Below are positions 1 to 7,084 of a stretch of DNA of 64,000 nt, one piece after another (position 1 is the stretch's first letter; each line of letters opens with the position of its first letter). The stretch covers positions 620,001-684,000 of the forward strand of contig NZ_CP133592.1 of NCBI RefSeq assembly GCF_031312595.1, written 5' to 3'. The DNA is from Methanolobus sediminis. Its GTDB lineage: Archaea; Halobacteriota; Methanosarcinia; Methanosarcinales; Methanosarcinaceae. The translations under genes and the position numbers were made by a program. Under the pieces are notes generated by a model, which was not told the origin of the DNA, searched no databases, and saw nothing but the letters and a program-made list of their open reading frames with translations.

Positions 1-175
1 GGCCTTTTTCGGACAAAAACCTCAGATTGTTGTACACCGTAGCTTTACTGATACGGGTCAGTTTTTGTCTTACTCCCTCAAAGACATCATCTACAGTAGG
101 ATGACCATCAAATTCCTTGAGGAAATCCAGGATCTCAATCCGCTGGTTTGTATATTTGATGTCTGTTTTTTTCAT
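1..175 (-). CDS. Fur/PerR-family transcriptional regulator (3' end cut by window edge)
   Basis: Reading the minus strand from ATG at 175 gives a protein opening MKKTDIKYTNQRIEILDFL, then a 'HPTVDDVFEGVR' stretch and 'RISKATVYNNLRFL'. This is the winged-helix DNA-binding domain of the Fur family: TxQR at the N-terminus and the recognition helix in the 'S-K-A-T-V-Y-N-N-L' segment. About 58 residues are visible; the metal-binding/dimerisation half lies outside the window, so metal type (Fe, Mn/PerR, Zn) cannot be judged. It diverges from exonuclease III, which fits a PerR-type oxidative-stress role, but that is inference. A weak A/T-rich dyad (AAATAA-N9-TTATTT, 233-253) lies in the shared upstream region. 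Confidence 0.85.
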   Translation of the reverse strand, partial: MKKTDIKYTNQRIEILDFLKEFDGHPTVDDVFEGVRQKLTRISKATVYNNLRFLSEKG

Positions 176-365
176 ACTTGTCCTCACCTTCCGGGTATGT
201 ATTTGAATGGGTTTCATGTAAGAACATTTTCTAAATAAGAATTATTATTATTTAAGTTTTGTTCTCAACTAATATTTTTGAAAAAACATATCGTACATAA
301 TATACATAGATTTCGAAATGGTGTTTCAGATCTCAGGTGCAAAAAAGACAGGCTGTTAAGCAAGG

Positions 366-382
366 TACTTAACATATAAGCT
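366..382 (+). promoter_or_regulatory. Probable TATA box of exonuclease III gene
   Basis: The stretch 'acttaacatataagc' lies about 35-50 bases before the ATG at 417 and has the A/T-rich TATA pattern of archaeal promoters. A start site about 25 bases downstream would give a short leader containing the Shine-Dalgarno GAGGAG at 404-409. Based on pattern only. Confidence 0.4.
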
Positions 383-416
383 CTCAAGTACTGTTCGTAA
401 CTTGAGGAGACAAAGA

Positions 417-1190
417 ATGAGCAGGATCAGAATTATATCATGGAATGTAAATGGCATCAGGGCAGCTCATAAAAAAGGTTTTCTTGACTGGTTCAATGAA
501 GAGAAAACTGATATACTCTGTATCCAGGAAACAAAAGCCAGCAGGGAACAACTCCCGGCAGACCTTCTTGAAATAGATGGTTATTACAATTACTTTGCCT
601 CTGCTGAGAAAAAAGGCTACAGCGGCGTTGCACTTTACACCAAAAAAGAACCTGTTGACATAAAATGCGGTTTTGGAATTGAAAAGTTCGATAGTGAAGG
701 GCGCACGCAGATCGCAGACTTCGGAGATTTTGTACTCTTTAATATATACTTCCCTAACGGCAAAGCATCTGATGAAAGACTTGCATACAAAATGGAATTC
801 TATGATGCATTCCTTGAATATGCCAACACTCTAAAGTCAAGAGGTAAAAAGATAATCGTCTGCGGCGACGTTAACACTGCGCACAGGGAAATCGACCTTG
901 CCCGTCCAAAAGAAAACGAAACGGTCTCAGGTTTCCTGCCTGAAGAACGCGCCTGGATAGATAAGCTGCTTGACAATGGGTATGTGGATACTTTCAGAAT
1001 GTTCAACGAAGAACCTGAGAACTATACCTGGTGGAGCATGAGGACTAAAGCCAGAGAAAGAAACGTAGGCTGGAGAATCGATTACTTCTTTGCAAGTGAT
1101 AATGCGAAAGATAACATCAAAGATGCATTCATACTACCTGATGTAATGGGTTCTGATCATTGTCCGATTGGCATTGATGTTGAGTTCTGA
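417..1190 (+). CDS. xth: Exodeoxyribonuclease III (AP endonuclease)
   Basis: A 257-residue Mg-dependent AP endonuclease/3'-5' exonuclease of the EEP (endonuclease/exonuclease/phosphatase) family, acting in base excision repair. Motifs in order: 'SWNVNGIRA' near the N-terminus, 'IQETKA' with the metal-binding Glu, '[13 protein letters not shown]' with the catalytic Asp-x-Asn, and 'GSDHCPIGI' with the catalytic Asp-His at the C-terminus. All catalytic positions are present and length is normal. An upstream in-frame TTG (402) exists, but ATG 417 is preferred because a GAGGAG ribosome site sits 7-12 bases before it. Stands alone, diverging from a Fur-family regulator, which hints at oxidative-damage control. 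Confidence 0.93.
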   Translation: MSRIRIISWNVNGIRAAHKKGFLDWFNEEKTDILCIQETKASREQLPADLLEIDGYYNYFASAEKKGYSGVALYTKKEPVDIKCGFGIEKFDSEGRTQIADFGDFVLFNIYFPNGKASDERLAYKMEFYDAFLEYANTLKSRGKKIIVCGDVNTAHREIDLARPKENETVSGFLPEERAWIDKLLDNGYVDTFRMFNEEPENYTWWSMRTKARERNVGWRIDYFFASDNAKDNIKDAFILPDVMGSDHCPIGIDVEF

Positions 1191-1513
1191 ATAGCTATAA
1201 ACATTCTACATTCTAGCTCTGTAAGGCAACTAGTAAAACCATCATCAATAAATGGAATTTTACAAAAACGATTATTATCGAAAATAACTCCAAGATGTTC
1301 CCCCTTACTAAAACCTAATGCGAGTATTGTCTAAAACCACACAATTTTTTAAAAAAATTGTAAATAATATTACTTTATTTTTATATACTATTAGAATATA
1401 GTGTATGCATCTAAATAAGCCTAATAGATTCGTTATTTAGTTATCCTGTGTACAAACAGAATACAACAATACACTAATTTCTGAAAAACTAAATTACTTT
1501 CTGGTTGATTGAA
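1191..1513. other. A/T-rich intergenic region before the accessory cassette
   Basis: No open reading frame of note. It is very A/T rich from about 1335. The run 'tttatttttatatacta' (about 1374-1391) is the best TATA candidate for the four-gene cassette starting at 1514, which would leave a leader of about 100 bases. No tRNA, direct repeat or integrase remnant marks an insertion boundary here. Confidence 0.4.
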
Positions 1514-2512
1514 ATGAAGTATTTATTTGACACAAATGTTCTTTTGAAAAACCCAGCATTGCTAAGAGATTACTCAGACAGTGTTGTAATCTCACCTACG
1601 GTTTTTGATGAACTTGACTATCGAAAACGTTTCCCTGAACATCAAGAAAACTCACAACTTTCGATAAAACACATTAATCATTATCGAATCAAAATTCTTG
1701 AAAAATCCAATTCTAATAGTAAATCGAGTAATGATCAAAAAATAGTAAACGAAGTTTTAGCATACAAAATAGATCAAATTTCGATTGTCTCAGATGATGA
1801 AGGAGTACATGTTCTTGCCAGGAATAAAAATATACGCTGTATTAGCTTAGCTGCATTCCAAAAAGAAATGCTTGATTTAACAGATGTTCCTAATGAAAAT
1901 GATATTACTTTTTTTAAGATGGTACAAGAAGGAAAGCTGAAAACTGCTACCGATTATCATACAAGCCACAAAATAAATCCTAATTTTATTGGCGAGGATA
2001 ACCTTACACCACTTATTCATTTTGTCAGAAAAAGGGATTTTGAAAAAGTAAAATATTGGTCATCATTACAAAGTTGTGACTTAGATAAATACGATAAGGG
2101 GAAATTCCCAATGCCGCCTTTTATGCATGCTTCTCAGAGAGGTTGGCTAAAAGGATTACGATATCTCATTGAAAAAGGAGCTAATCCACATCTTCTCTCC
2201 ATTGGAAAGAATAAAGGAAATAGTGCGTTGCTTATTGCTGTTTGGGATGGACGTTATGATATCGTAGAATATCTAATTGAAAACAAGAATTTGAAAATAA
2301 GCATAAACCAAGTGGATGGAAACGGATTTACCCCTATGATGAAAGCTGCTATCAAAGGGCAGACAAAAATTGCTTATTATCTTGCAAAACACCCAGGTCT
2401 TGACCTGTTAATACGTGATCGAAATAGCAAATCAGCATTAGATCATGCTCAAGAAAATGGTCATTCAGAAATTGAGAAAATAATAAAGGAATACAATCAC
2501 AATGACCAATAA
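1514..2512 (+). CDS. PIN-domain nuclease fused to ankyrin repeats
   Basis: 332 residues in two parts. The N-terminal about 120 residues form a PIN-like RNase fold: 'LFDTNVLL' (Asp6), 'VFDELD' (Glu33), Asp74 in 'NDQKI' and the 'SDDEGVHVLA' acidic motif (Asp94/Asp95), so the acidic metal-binding set looks intact. It resembles the PIN domains of PhoH/YlaK-type proteins. Residues about 155-332 hold ankyrin-type repeats: 'LTPLIHFVRKRDFEKVKYW', 'RGWLKGLRYLIEKGANP', 'SALLIAVWDGRYDIVEYLI', 'FTPMMKAAIKGQTKIAYYL', 'SALDHAQENGHSEIEKII'. ATG 1514 is chosen over TTG 1505 because the PIN fold begins right at it; no clear ribosome site is seen. The last 11 bases overlap the radical SAM gene. PIN domains are often toxins or RNA processors; the substrate here is unknown. 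Confidence 0.75.
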   Translation: MKYLFDTNVLLKNPALLRDYSDSVVISPTVFDELDYRKRFPEHQENSQLSIKHINHYRIKILEKSNSNSKSSNDQKIVNEVLAYKIDQISIVSDDEGVHVLARNKNIRCISLAAFQKEMLDLTDVPNENDITFFKMVQEGKLKTATDYHTSHKINPNFIGEDNLTPLIHFVRKRDFEKVKYWSSLQSCDLDKYDKGKFPMPPFMHASQRGWLKGLRYLIEKGANPHLLSIGKNKGNSALLIAVWDGRYDIVEYLIENKNLKISINQVDGNGFTPMMKAAIKGQTKIAYYLAKHPGLDLLIRDRNSKSALDHAQENGHSEIEKIIKEYNHNDQ

Positions 2513-3569
2513 AGCTGGATGTTTGAGTAACCAGATTGAAAGAATTTGCATATCAGTTAACATGCAATGTAACTATGCATGCAAATATTGCTATTTTTTT
2601 AACAGGGATGGGAATACTCTTTCTAAATCATGCCTTAATGAAGCAGAAATATATTCTATACTTGAACGATGTTTTGATTATCATAGAAATAACAAAATTT
2701 CAAAGATAATAAAAGTCAATTTTGTAGGTAGTGGTGAGCCATTAATAAATTGGAAAGAAATTTCTGCAGCTGTCGCAACATTTTGGGAAAATCACCCAGA
2801 ACAAGATAATATTTCATTTTATATAGTCACGAATGCCTCGCTAGTAACCCGGGAAATTGCTAACGAAATGAAATTACTAAAAATAACTCCAAGTGTCTCA
2901 CTTGATGGTCCTAAAGAAATTCATGATTCAAACAGAATTTTACGTGATGGAAAAGGAACCTTTGAGATTACAATGAAAGGTATTTCAATTCTACAAGATA
3001 CCGGATTTGATGTAGCTATTAATTCTACTCTATCCAAAAAATTAGAGGAGAATCTAGGATTATTCTTTGATTTTGTAATAGAGCACAGCTTCACGAAAGT
3101 CATATTTGACCGTATGGTTGATGTTCCTGCTGAAGTAGACTCGATATCATATAATGAGTTCTATATATTTTTAGAGAAAGTTGATGATTATTTAGAGAAA
3201 CATAACATCAAGAATATTGAAATTGGCAATCTTGAAGCATATAGCAGAAACATTGCAGGCGTACCTGATAGAGTTTGTACAATGTTTGGTGGTAGTTGTG
3301 GAGCAGGTACGAACTTTTTGATTTACATGGGTACAGATGTTTATCCATGTGGAAGAATGTTTGGTGATGATTATTGGCTACTTGGAACGATTTCAGATGA
3401 AATAGAAAGTATTAGCAAAAATATGCTAAATAAAATACCACAAAGAACGGACTGCTCTTCGTGTAAAGTACATAATTACTGTATTCGAGATTGTATTTTT
3501 GACTACTTCAATGAGAGCTATAGGTGCGATAGCCGAAAAGAATTCATCGCTAATTTTTCAAATAAATAA
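2502..3569 (+). CDS. Radical SAM/SPASM-type enzyme of the accessory cassette
   Basis: 355 residues. The [4Fe-4S]-SAM motif CX3CX2C is Cys23, Cys27, Cys30 in 'MQCNYACKYCYFF'. 'FVGSGEPLIN' is the GGEP-like SAM-binding segment and 'SLDGPKEIHD' is typical of anSME-like SPASM enzymes. The C-terminal third carries many cysteines ('VCTMFGGSCGAG', 'VYPCGRMF', 'DCSSCKVHNYCIRDC', 'YRCDSR'), as in SPASM domains that bind extra Fe-S clusters. Such enzymes usually modify peptides or proteins, but some act on small molecules. No RiPP-like precursor peptide is visible beside it. It overlaps the PIN-ankyrin gene by 11 bases and is followed 16 bases later by the kinase-HAD gene, so all are probably one transcript. 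Substrate unknown. Confidence 0.8.
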   Translation: MTNKAGCLSNQIERICISVNMQCNYACKYCYFFNRDGNTLSKSCLNEAEIYSILERCFDYHRNNKISKIIKVNFVGSGEPLINWKEISAAVATFWENHPEQDNISFYIVTNASLVTREIANEMKLLKITPSVSLDGPKEIHDSNRILRDGKGTFEITMKGISILQDTGFDVAINSTLSKKLEENLGLFFDFVIEHSFTKVIFDRMVDVPAEVDSISYNEFYIFLEKVDDYLEKHNIKNIEIGNLEAYSRNIAGVPDRVCTMFGGSCGAGTNFLIYMGTDVYPCGRMFGDDYWLLGTISDEIESISKNMLNKIPQRTDCSSCKVHNYCIRDCIFDYFNESYRCDSRKEFIANFSNK

Positions 3570-3585
3570 CAGTAGAGGGGAACTT

Positions 3586-4785
3586 ATGATTATAGGACTG
3601 TATGGAATATCCGGATGTGGGAAAACATCTCTTTGTAAGTTAATTGAAAAATATACAGATTTATTTAGAATGATTGATGGATCTGTTTTAATGGAAGAAA
3701 TCATTCCAGGAGGAATTTCTGCATTTAAAAAGATGAGTGATACAGACAAATACAAATATAGAGAAATTGTGATTAGAGAAATTGAGTCCAGACACCGGGA
3801 TTCTTCATATCATACAATTGTTACGGGTCATTATTCATTTCTCAAGACAGATGGAGAATATGAAATAGCATGGACAGAAGCTGATGGAAAAGTCTATGAT
3901 CACATATTCTGCATCAAAGATTCAGCATCAGAAATAAAAGAACAATGCATAAATGATAGTAATAGAGTTCGTATTAATCATCCAGTTTCAAAATTAGAAC
4001 AATGGCAGAATTTAGAATGTGAAAAACTCGAAGAAAAATGTAGGTTAAAAAATATACCATTTTCCTTGATCACATCGCATGAAATCGATAATAGACTAAT
4101 TGAGTTTTATGAAATATTATCAAAATATAGAATCATCAAGTTATGCGAAGAACTAAAACCAGACAGCAATAAAAAATATTCAATATTTGATTGTGATGGC
4201 ACTCTGTTTTCAGGTGATAGTCTCGATTATCTATCTGACTCAGAATATATGAATAAAAAGAAAATCCGTTCTATTTTTGAAAAAAATGGAGATTACTGCT
4301 TTAAGTCGTTCTTTGAAATCGCACAGTACTATTCCCAAGTCCCTTTTGAAATAATGCAGAATTTTATAGACCATGCTTCCAAGACAATTACACTGAATCC
4401 AGACATGTTTGACATTTTAAGAAATCAGGAGTATGATAGGCAACTCATATGGATTACTTCAGGGTTTCCTGAAATATGGGAACTAATAGCCCATAAATAT
4501 GAATTAGAAGTAACAATCGTCGGTGGAAATAATCTATTAAGAAGTGACTTTATCGTCAGCAACGAAGAAAAAGAATTGTTAGTTCAAACATTAGTCGAAC
4601 AGGGTGCAGAAGTATCTGCTTACGGAGATTCGATGGTAGATGCAGGAATGTTGAAAAATGCACAACAAGCATTTTTAGTAATGGGAAAAAAAAAGCGATC
4701 TATGCTTAATGAGTATTTATCAAAGCATGATAATTTATCATATATATACTTGTTGCAGAATGATACTTATGAGGTGAGTGAATGA
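3586..4785 (+). CDS. P-loop nucleotide kinase fused to HAD-family phosphatase
   Basis: 399 residues joining two opposite activities. Residues 1-190: an adenylate/nucleoside-kinase-like P-loop domain with Walker A 'GISGCGKTS' at 7-15. Residues about 197-390: a phosphoserine-phosphatase-like HAD domain with motif I 'FDCDGTLFSGDS' (Asp202, Asp204), motif II 'WITSG', a conserved Lys in 'NEEKELL' and motif IV 'GDSMVDAG' (Asp348, Asp352). All four HAD motifs are intact. An open frame extends upstream to 3499 inside the radical SAM gene, but ATG 3586 is preferred because GAGGGG (3575-3580) lies just before it and the kinase fold begins at it. The stop overlaps the next start in ATGA (4782-4785). Kinase plus phosphatase suggests a phosphorylated nucleoside-like or sugar-like intermediate; this is inference. 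Confidence 0.78.
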   Translation: MIIGLYGISGCGKTSLCKLIEKYTDLFRMIDGSVLMEEIIPGGISAFKKMSDTDKYKYREIVIREIESRHRDSSYHTIVTGHYSFLKTDGEYEIAWTEADGKVYDHIFCIKDSASEIKEQCINDSNRVRINHPVSKLEQWQNLECEKLEEKCRLKNIPFSLITSHEIDNRLIEFYEILSKYRIIKLCEELKPDSNKKYSIFDCDGTLFSGDSLDYLSDSEYMNKKKIRSIFEKNGDYCFKSFFEIAQYYSQVPFEIMQNFIDHASKTITLNPDMFDILRNQEYDRQLIWITSGFPEIWELIAHKYELEVTIVGGNNLLRSDFIVSNEEKELLVQTLVEQGAEVSAYGDSMVDAGMLKNAQQAFLVMGKKKRSMLNEYLSKHDNLSYIYLLQNDTYEVSE

Positions 4786-5399
4786 TCACAAACCTAGAAA
4801 GTAGCAGTGCCGCAGTAAAAATTATCTCTACACAGTCCCGACGTGCGGACCTAACTCCGGTACTTCTTGAAGGAATGCATCGTAAATTGGGGCAATTACT
4901 TAGCTATGAATTTGTAAATACTTTAGACCTTGAACAAGTAGAAATAAATCACGTGCAAGGTAGAAAAAGGGGCATTAGTGTTTCATCTAAAGAGTTCACT
5001 TTAATTTTAGTAATGATGAGATCAGGACTTTATGTCGCAGAGGGATTTCGAGAAATCCTTGATTCACACTCTAGGCTTGAATTCATTTCCAATAAAGATG
5101 ATGTACTTAAAATCTGTTCAAAATATAACCTTTCAATGACAAACATTGTTATTGTTGATTCAGTAATAAACACAGGAAAATCAATATCCAATGTACTTGA
5201 GGAACTTCCATCTTACAAGAGTTTGACTGTAGTTTGCCAAGTAATGTATTCTGGTTTTGCGGAATCAGATCTTGTACAGAACTCAAATGTTAATTTTATA
5301 ACTTGCCGAATATCAGATAACTTCTATGTAGGTCATGGTAAAACCGACACAGGTAACCGGCTTTTTGGTCACATTCCAGATCAGGTGTCAAATAGTTAA
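4782..5399 (+). CDS. Uracil phosphoribosyltransferase-like protein
   Basis: 205 residues. 'IVIVDSVINTGKSI' (122-135) is the PRPP-binding loop of type I phosphoribosyltransferases. 'VMMRSGLYVAEGFREIL' (78-93) matches the 'R-x-G-L-x-x-x-x-G' segment of uracil PRTases, and 'TDTGNRLFGHIP' (188-199) matches the C-terminal base-binding loop of that family. Predicted reaction: transfer of ribose-5-phosphate from PRPP to a pyrimidine-like base. It is the last gene of the cassette and overlaps the kinase-HAD gene by 4 bases. Its company (radical SAM, kinase, phosphatase) argues against simple uracil salvage and for synthesis of a special nucleotide. Function beyond the fold is inferred. Confidence 0.75.
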   Translation: MITNLESSSAAVKIISTQSRRADLTPVLLEGMHRKLGQLLSYEFVNTLDLEQVEINHVQGRKRGISVSSKEFTLILVMMRSGLYVAEGFREILDSHSRLEFISNKDDVLKICSKYNLSMTNIVIVDSVINTGKSISNVLEELPSYKSLTVVCQVMYSGFAESDLVQNSNVNFITCRISDNFYVGHGKTDTGNRLFGHIPDQVSNS

Positions 5400-5489
5400 A
5401 TAAATGTAATGCAGTTTGGTGTCAATGAAGAATGCGGTATTAAGTATTTTTCACCTCATAAACCTGCACCAAACCCCAATTAACTTATT

Positions 5490-6011
5490 TCACATATATT
5501 CACTCTGTATCCTCAAAACATCTTTACTGTCCTTAGCCTGAGAATACTCCTCAAGTGGTTCATGATTTAGTTCCAGGAAAGTGTGTCCCCAGTTGAACTT
5601 GGACATTATTTTCTCTGCCTGCTGCTTGTTCCCAAGGATGTAAAGTGCAGCGGCAAATGCTTCCACTGAAGTCAGTTTGAACGGCCTTCCGAAATTCACG
5701 GGGTTTGCAGCTACAAGATAGGGCAACGCACGGTGTTCCAGCCTCATTTTAAGGAGCTTCGGGAACACTCTTTCAACTTCCTCCCATGAGCAATCCAGAA
5801 CAGTAATACCTTTTTTGGTGCTATCCTCAGGTGAAAGAGCTTTTTCAGCCATCGGGTCCAGCAAAATAGAACGGGATGGAATTCTTTCGATCTTCTCTGA
5901 AAGATTCACAAGTCCGAATTTTGCCATTTTTTTGCCAGTACACTTTTTTGGGTCACACTGTTTTGCGTGATAAAGGAAGAGTTTAATGTCTTTTTCATCA
6001 GCTTGTATCAT
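5490..6011 (-). CDS. tsr3: Tsr3-type rRNA aminocarboxypropyltransferase
   Basis: 173 residues matching the DUF367/Tsr3 family. The N-terminal '[21 protein letters not shown]' region and later '[12 protein letters not shown]', '[34 protein letters not shown]' and '[12 protein letters not shown]' are the family signatures. In eukaryotes Tsr3 transfers the 3-amino-3-carboxypropyl group from SAM to a modified uridine (m1acp3Psi) in small-subunit rRNA; the archaeal homologue is expected to act on 16S rRNA. It stands alone on the minus strand, tail to tail with the accessory cassette and diverging from the pilus operon. Length is typical of archaeal forms. Confidence 0.9.
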   Translation of the reverse strand: MIQADEKDIKLFLYHAKQCDPKKCTGKKMAKFGLVNLSEKIERIPSRSILLDPMAEKALSPEDSTKKGITVLDCSWEEVERVFPKLLKMRLEHRALPYLVAANPVNFGRPFKLTSVEAFAAALYILGNKQQAEKIMSKFNWGHTFLELNHEPLEEYSQAKDSKDVLRIQSEYM

Positions 6012-6192
6012 GTGGGAAAAAGCGTCATGATGCTATAAATTATTGTTCTGTGAATAATTTAACACAGAAATAATATAGATATGTATTTATATTTTTGAGT
6101 CATATTTAGTGATAAATATACAATATTTACACTAAGCGGATTGATCGACATTTGAATGGTACATAAATTTCGATCATCAATCGAGGCATTTT

Positions 6193-6984
6193 ATGACAGC
6201 AATAATTTTCACAATCGTTTCTGGGAAGGGTGGTGCAGGCACAAGCACTGCTGCTATAAATCTTGGTGCCGCTCTGGCAGGGTTCGCAAAAAGAACTCTG
6301 GTTATCGATGCTGATATAGGAATGCCCACTATTGGGCTGATGTTAGGGCTTGAAACGTCAAAAGCGACTATTCATGAAGTGCTTGCGGGCAGCGCAGAAC
6401 TTAAAGATGCTATATATGATGGACCTAACAATATGCATATTATTCCAGGAAGTATCTCACTTCAGAGTTTTGTTAATGCGAATGTAGATATCATAGGGGA
6501 CATCGTGGAAAGTGTCAAAGAAACGTATGACTACATTATACTTGATTCGGCTACCGGGATCAATAAGAATTCACTACTGGCAATATCCATGGCAGATGAA
6601 ATAATCCAGCTTGTAAATCCAGATCTAATATCACTTGCCGGTGCAATGAAGATCAAAGCTATTTCTGACAATATGGGCAAGCAGTTCAGAGGAGTGATAC
6701 TAAACAGGACCGGCGTCACCCCTAACGAGATCAGTGGGGAAAAAATAGAAAGCACTCTTGGACTCAAGATATTGGCAAGCTTGCCTGAAGATAGACACGT
6801 GAAGAACTCGTTGGCATTCAAAGCTCCAGTGCTCATTAAATATCCGGTTTCTCAGGTAAGTGTGAACTTCAACCGTTTGGGTGCTGAAATTGCAGGCATC
6901 AAAGCTTCAGAAGAAATGCTTAGTAAAGTACCGGAAAAGAAAAAGAAAGCAAGAAAGTTCTCTCTTGCTAAAAATAAGAAATAG
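6193..6984 (+). CDS. MinD/ParA-like ATPase with atypical Walker A (TadZ/CpaE-like)
   Basis: 263 residues of the SIMIBI ParA/MinD family. The Walker A region is 'VSGKGGAGTSTAAINLG': the signature Lys12 is present, but the P-loop lysine expected at position 17 is Thr (canonical KGGVGKTT, here KGGAGTST). The same kind of change is known in TadZ/CpaE proteins that place Tad pilus machines. 'LVIDADIGMPTIGLML' is the switch I/A' motif and 'YDYIILDSATG' the Walker B. A lysine-rich tail (about 245-263) may touch membrane or partner. The next three genes on the same strand are a GspE/TadA ATPase and two TadB/TadC-like proteins, so a role in pilus localisation is likely. ATPase activity may be weak or altered. 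Confidence 0.82.
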   Translation: MTAIIFTIVSGKGGAGTSTAAINLGAALAGFAKRTLVIDADIGMPTIGLMLGLETSKATIHEVLAGSAELKDAIYDGPNNMHIIPGSISLQSFVNANVDIIGDIVESVKETYDYIILDSATGINKNSLLAISMADEIIQLVNPDLISLAGAMKIKAISDNMGKQFRGVILNRTGVTPNEISGEKIESTLGLKILASLPEDRHVKNSLAFKAPVLIKYPVSQVSVNFNRLGAEIAGIKASEEMLSKVPEKKKKARKFSLAKNKK

Positions 6985-6997
6985 TCCGGGTGTGAAA

Positions 6998-7084
6998 ATG
7001 AATAAAATGCCGGAAACTATCAATCAAAAAATGAAAGGGATGACCGTCATTACCGGGGGTGGTAATTGTGAGTATAAACAATAA
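6998..7084 (+). CDS. Possible 28-residue leader ORF overlapping the start of the secretion ATPase gene
   Basis: ATG at 6998 opens a 28-codon frame, MNKMPETINQKMKGMTVITG onward, ending at TAA 7084 and overlapping the GTG start (7068) of the next gene in another frame. It begins 13 bases after the TadZ-like stop, with 'GGGTGTG' just before it. Its end beyond the downstream start would allow translational coupling. No homology is recognised; it may be chance. Confidence 0.25.
   Translation: MNKMPETINQKMKGMTVITGGGNCEYKQ

Noticed and set aside
5414-5473. GTTTGGTG / CACCAAAC inverted repeat flanking the end of the accessory cassette as a mobile-element end
   Set aside because: The 8-base arms are 45 bases apart and have no partner copy near the left end of the cassette (1190-1514). 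No transposase, integrase or target duplication is seen.
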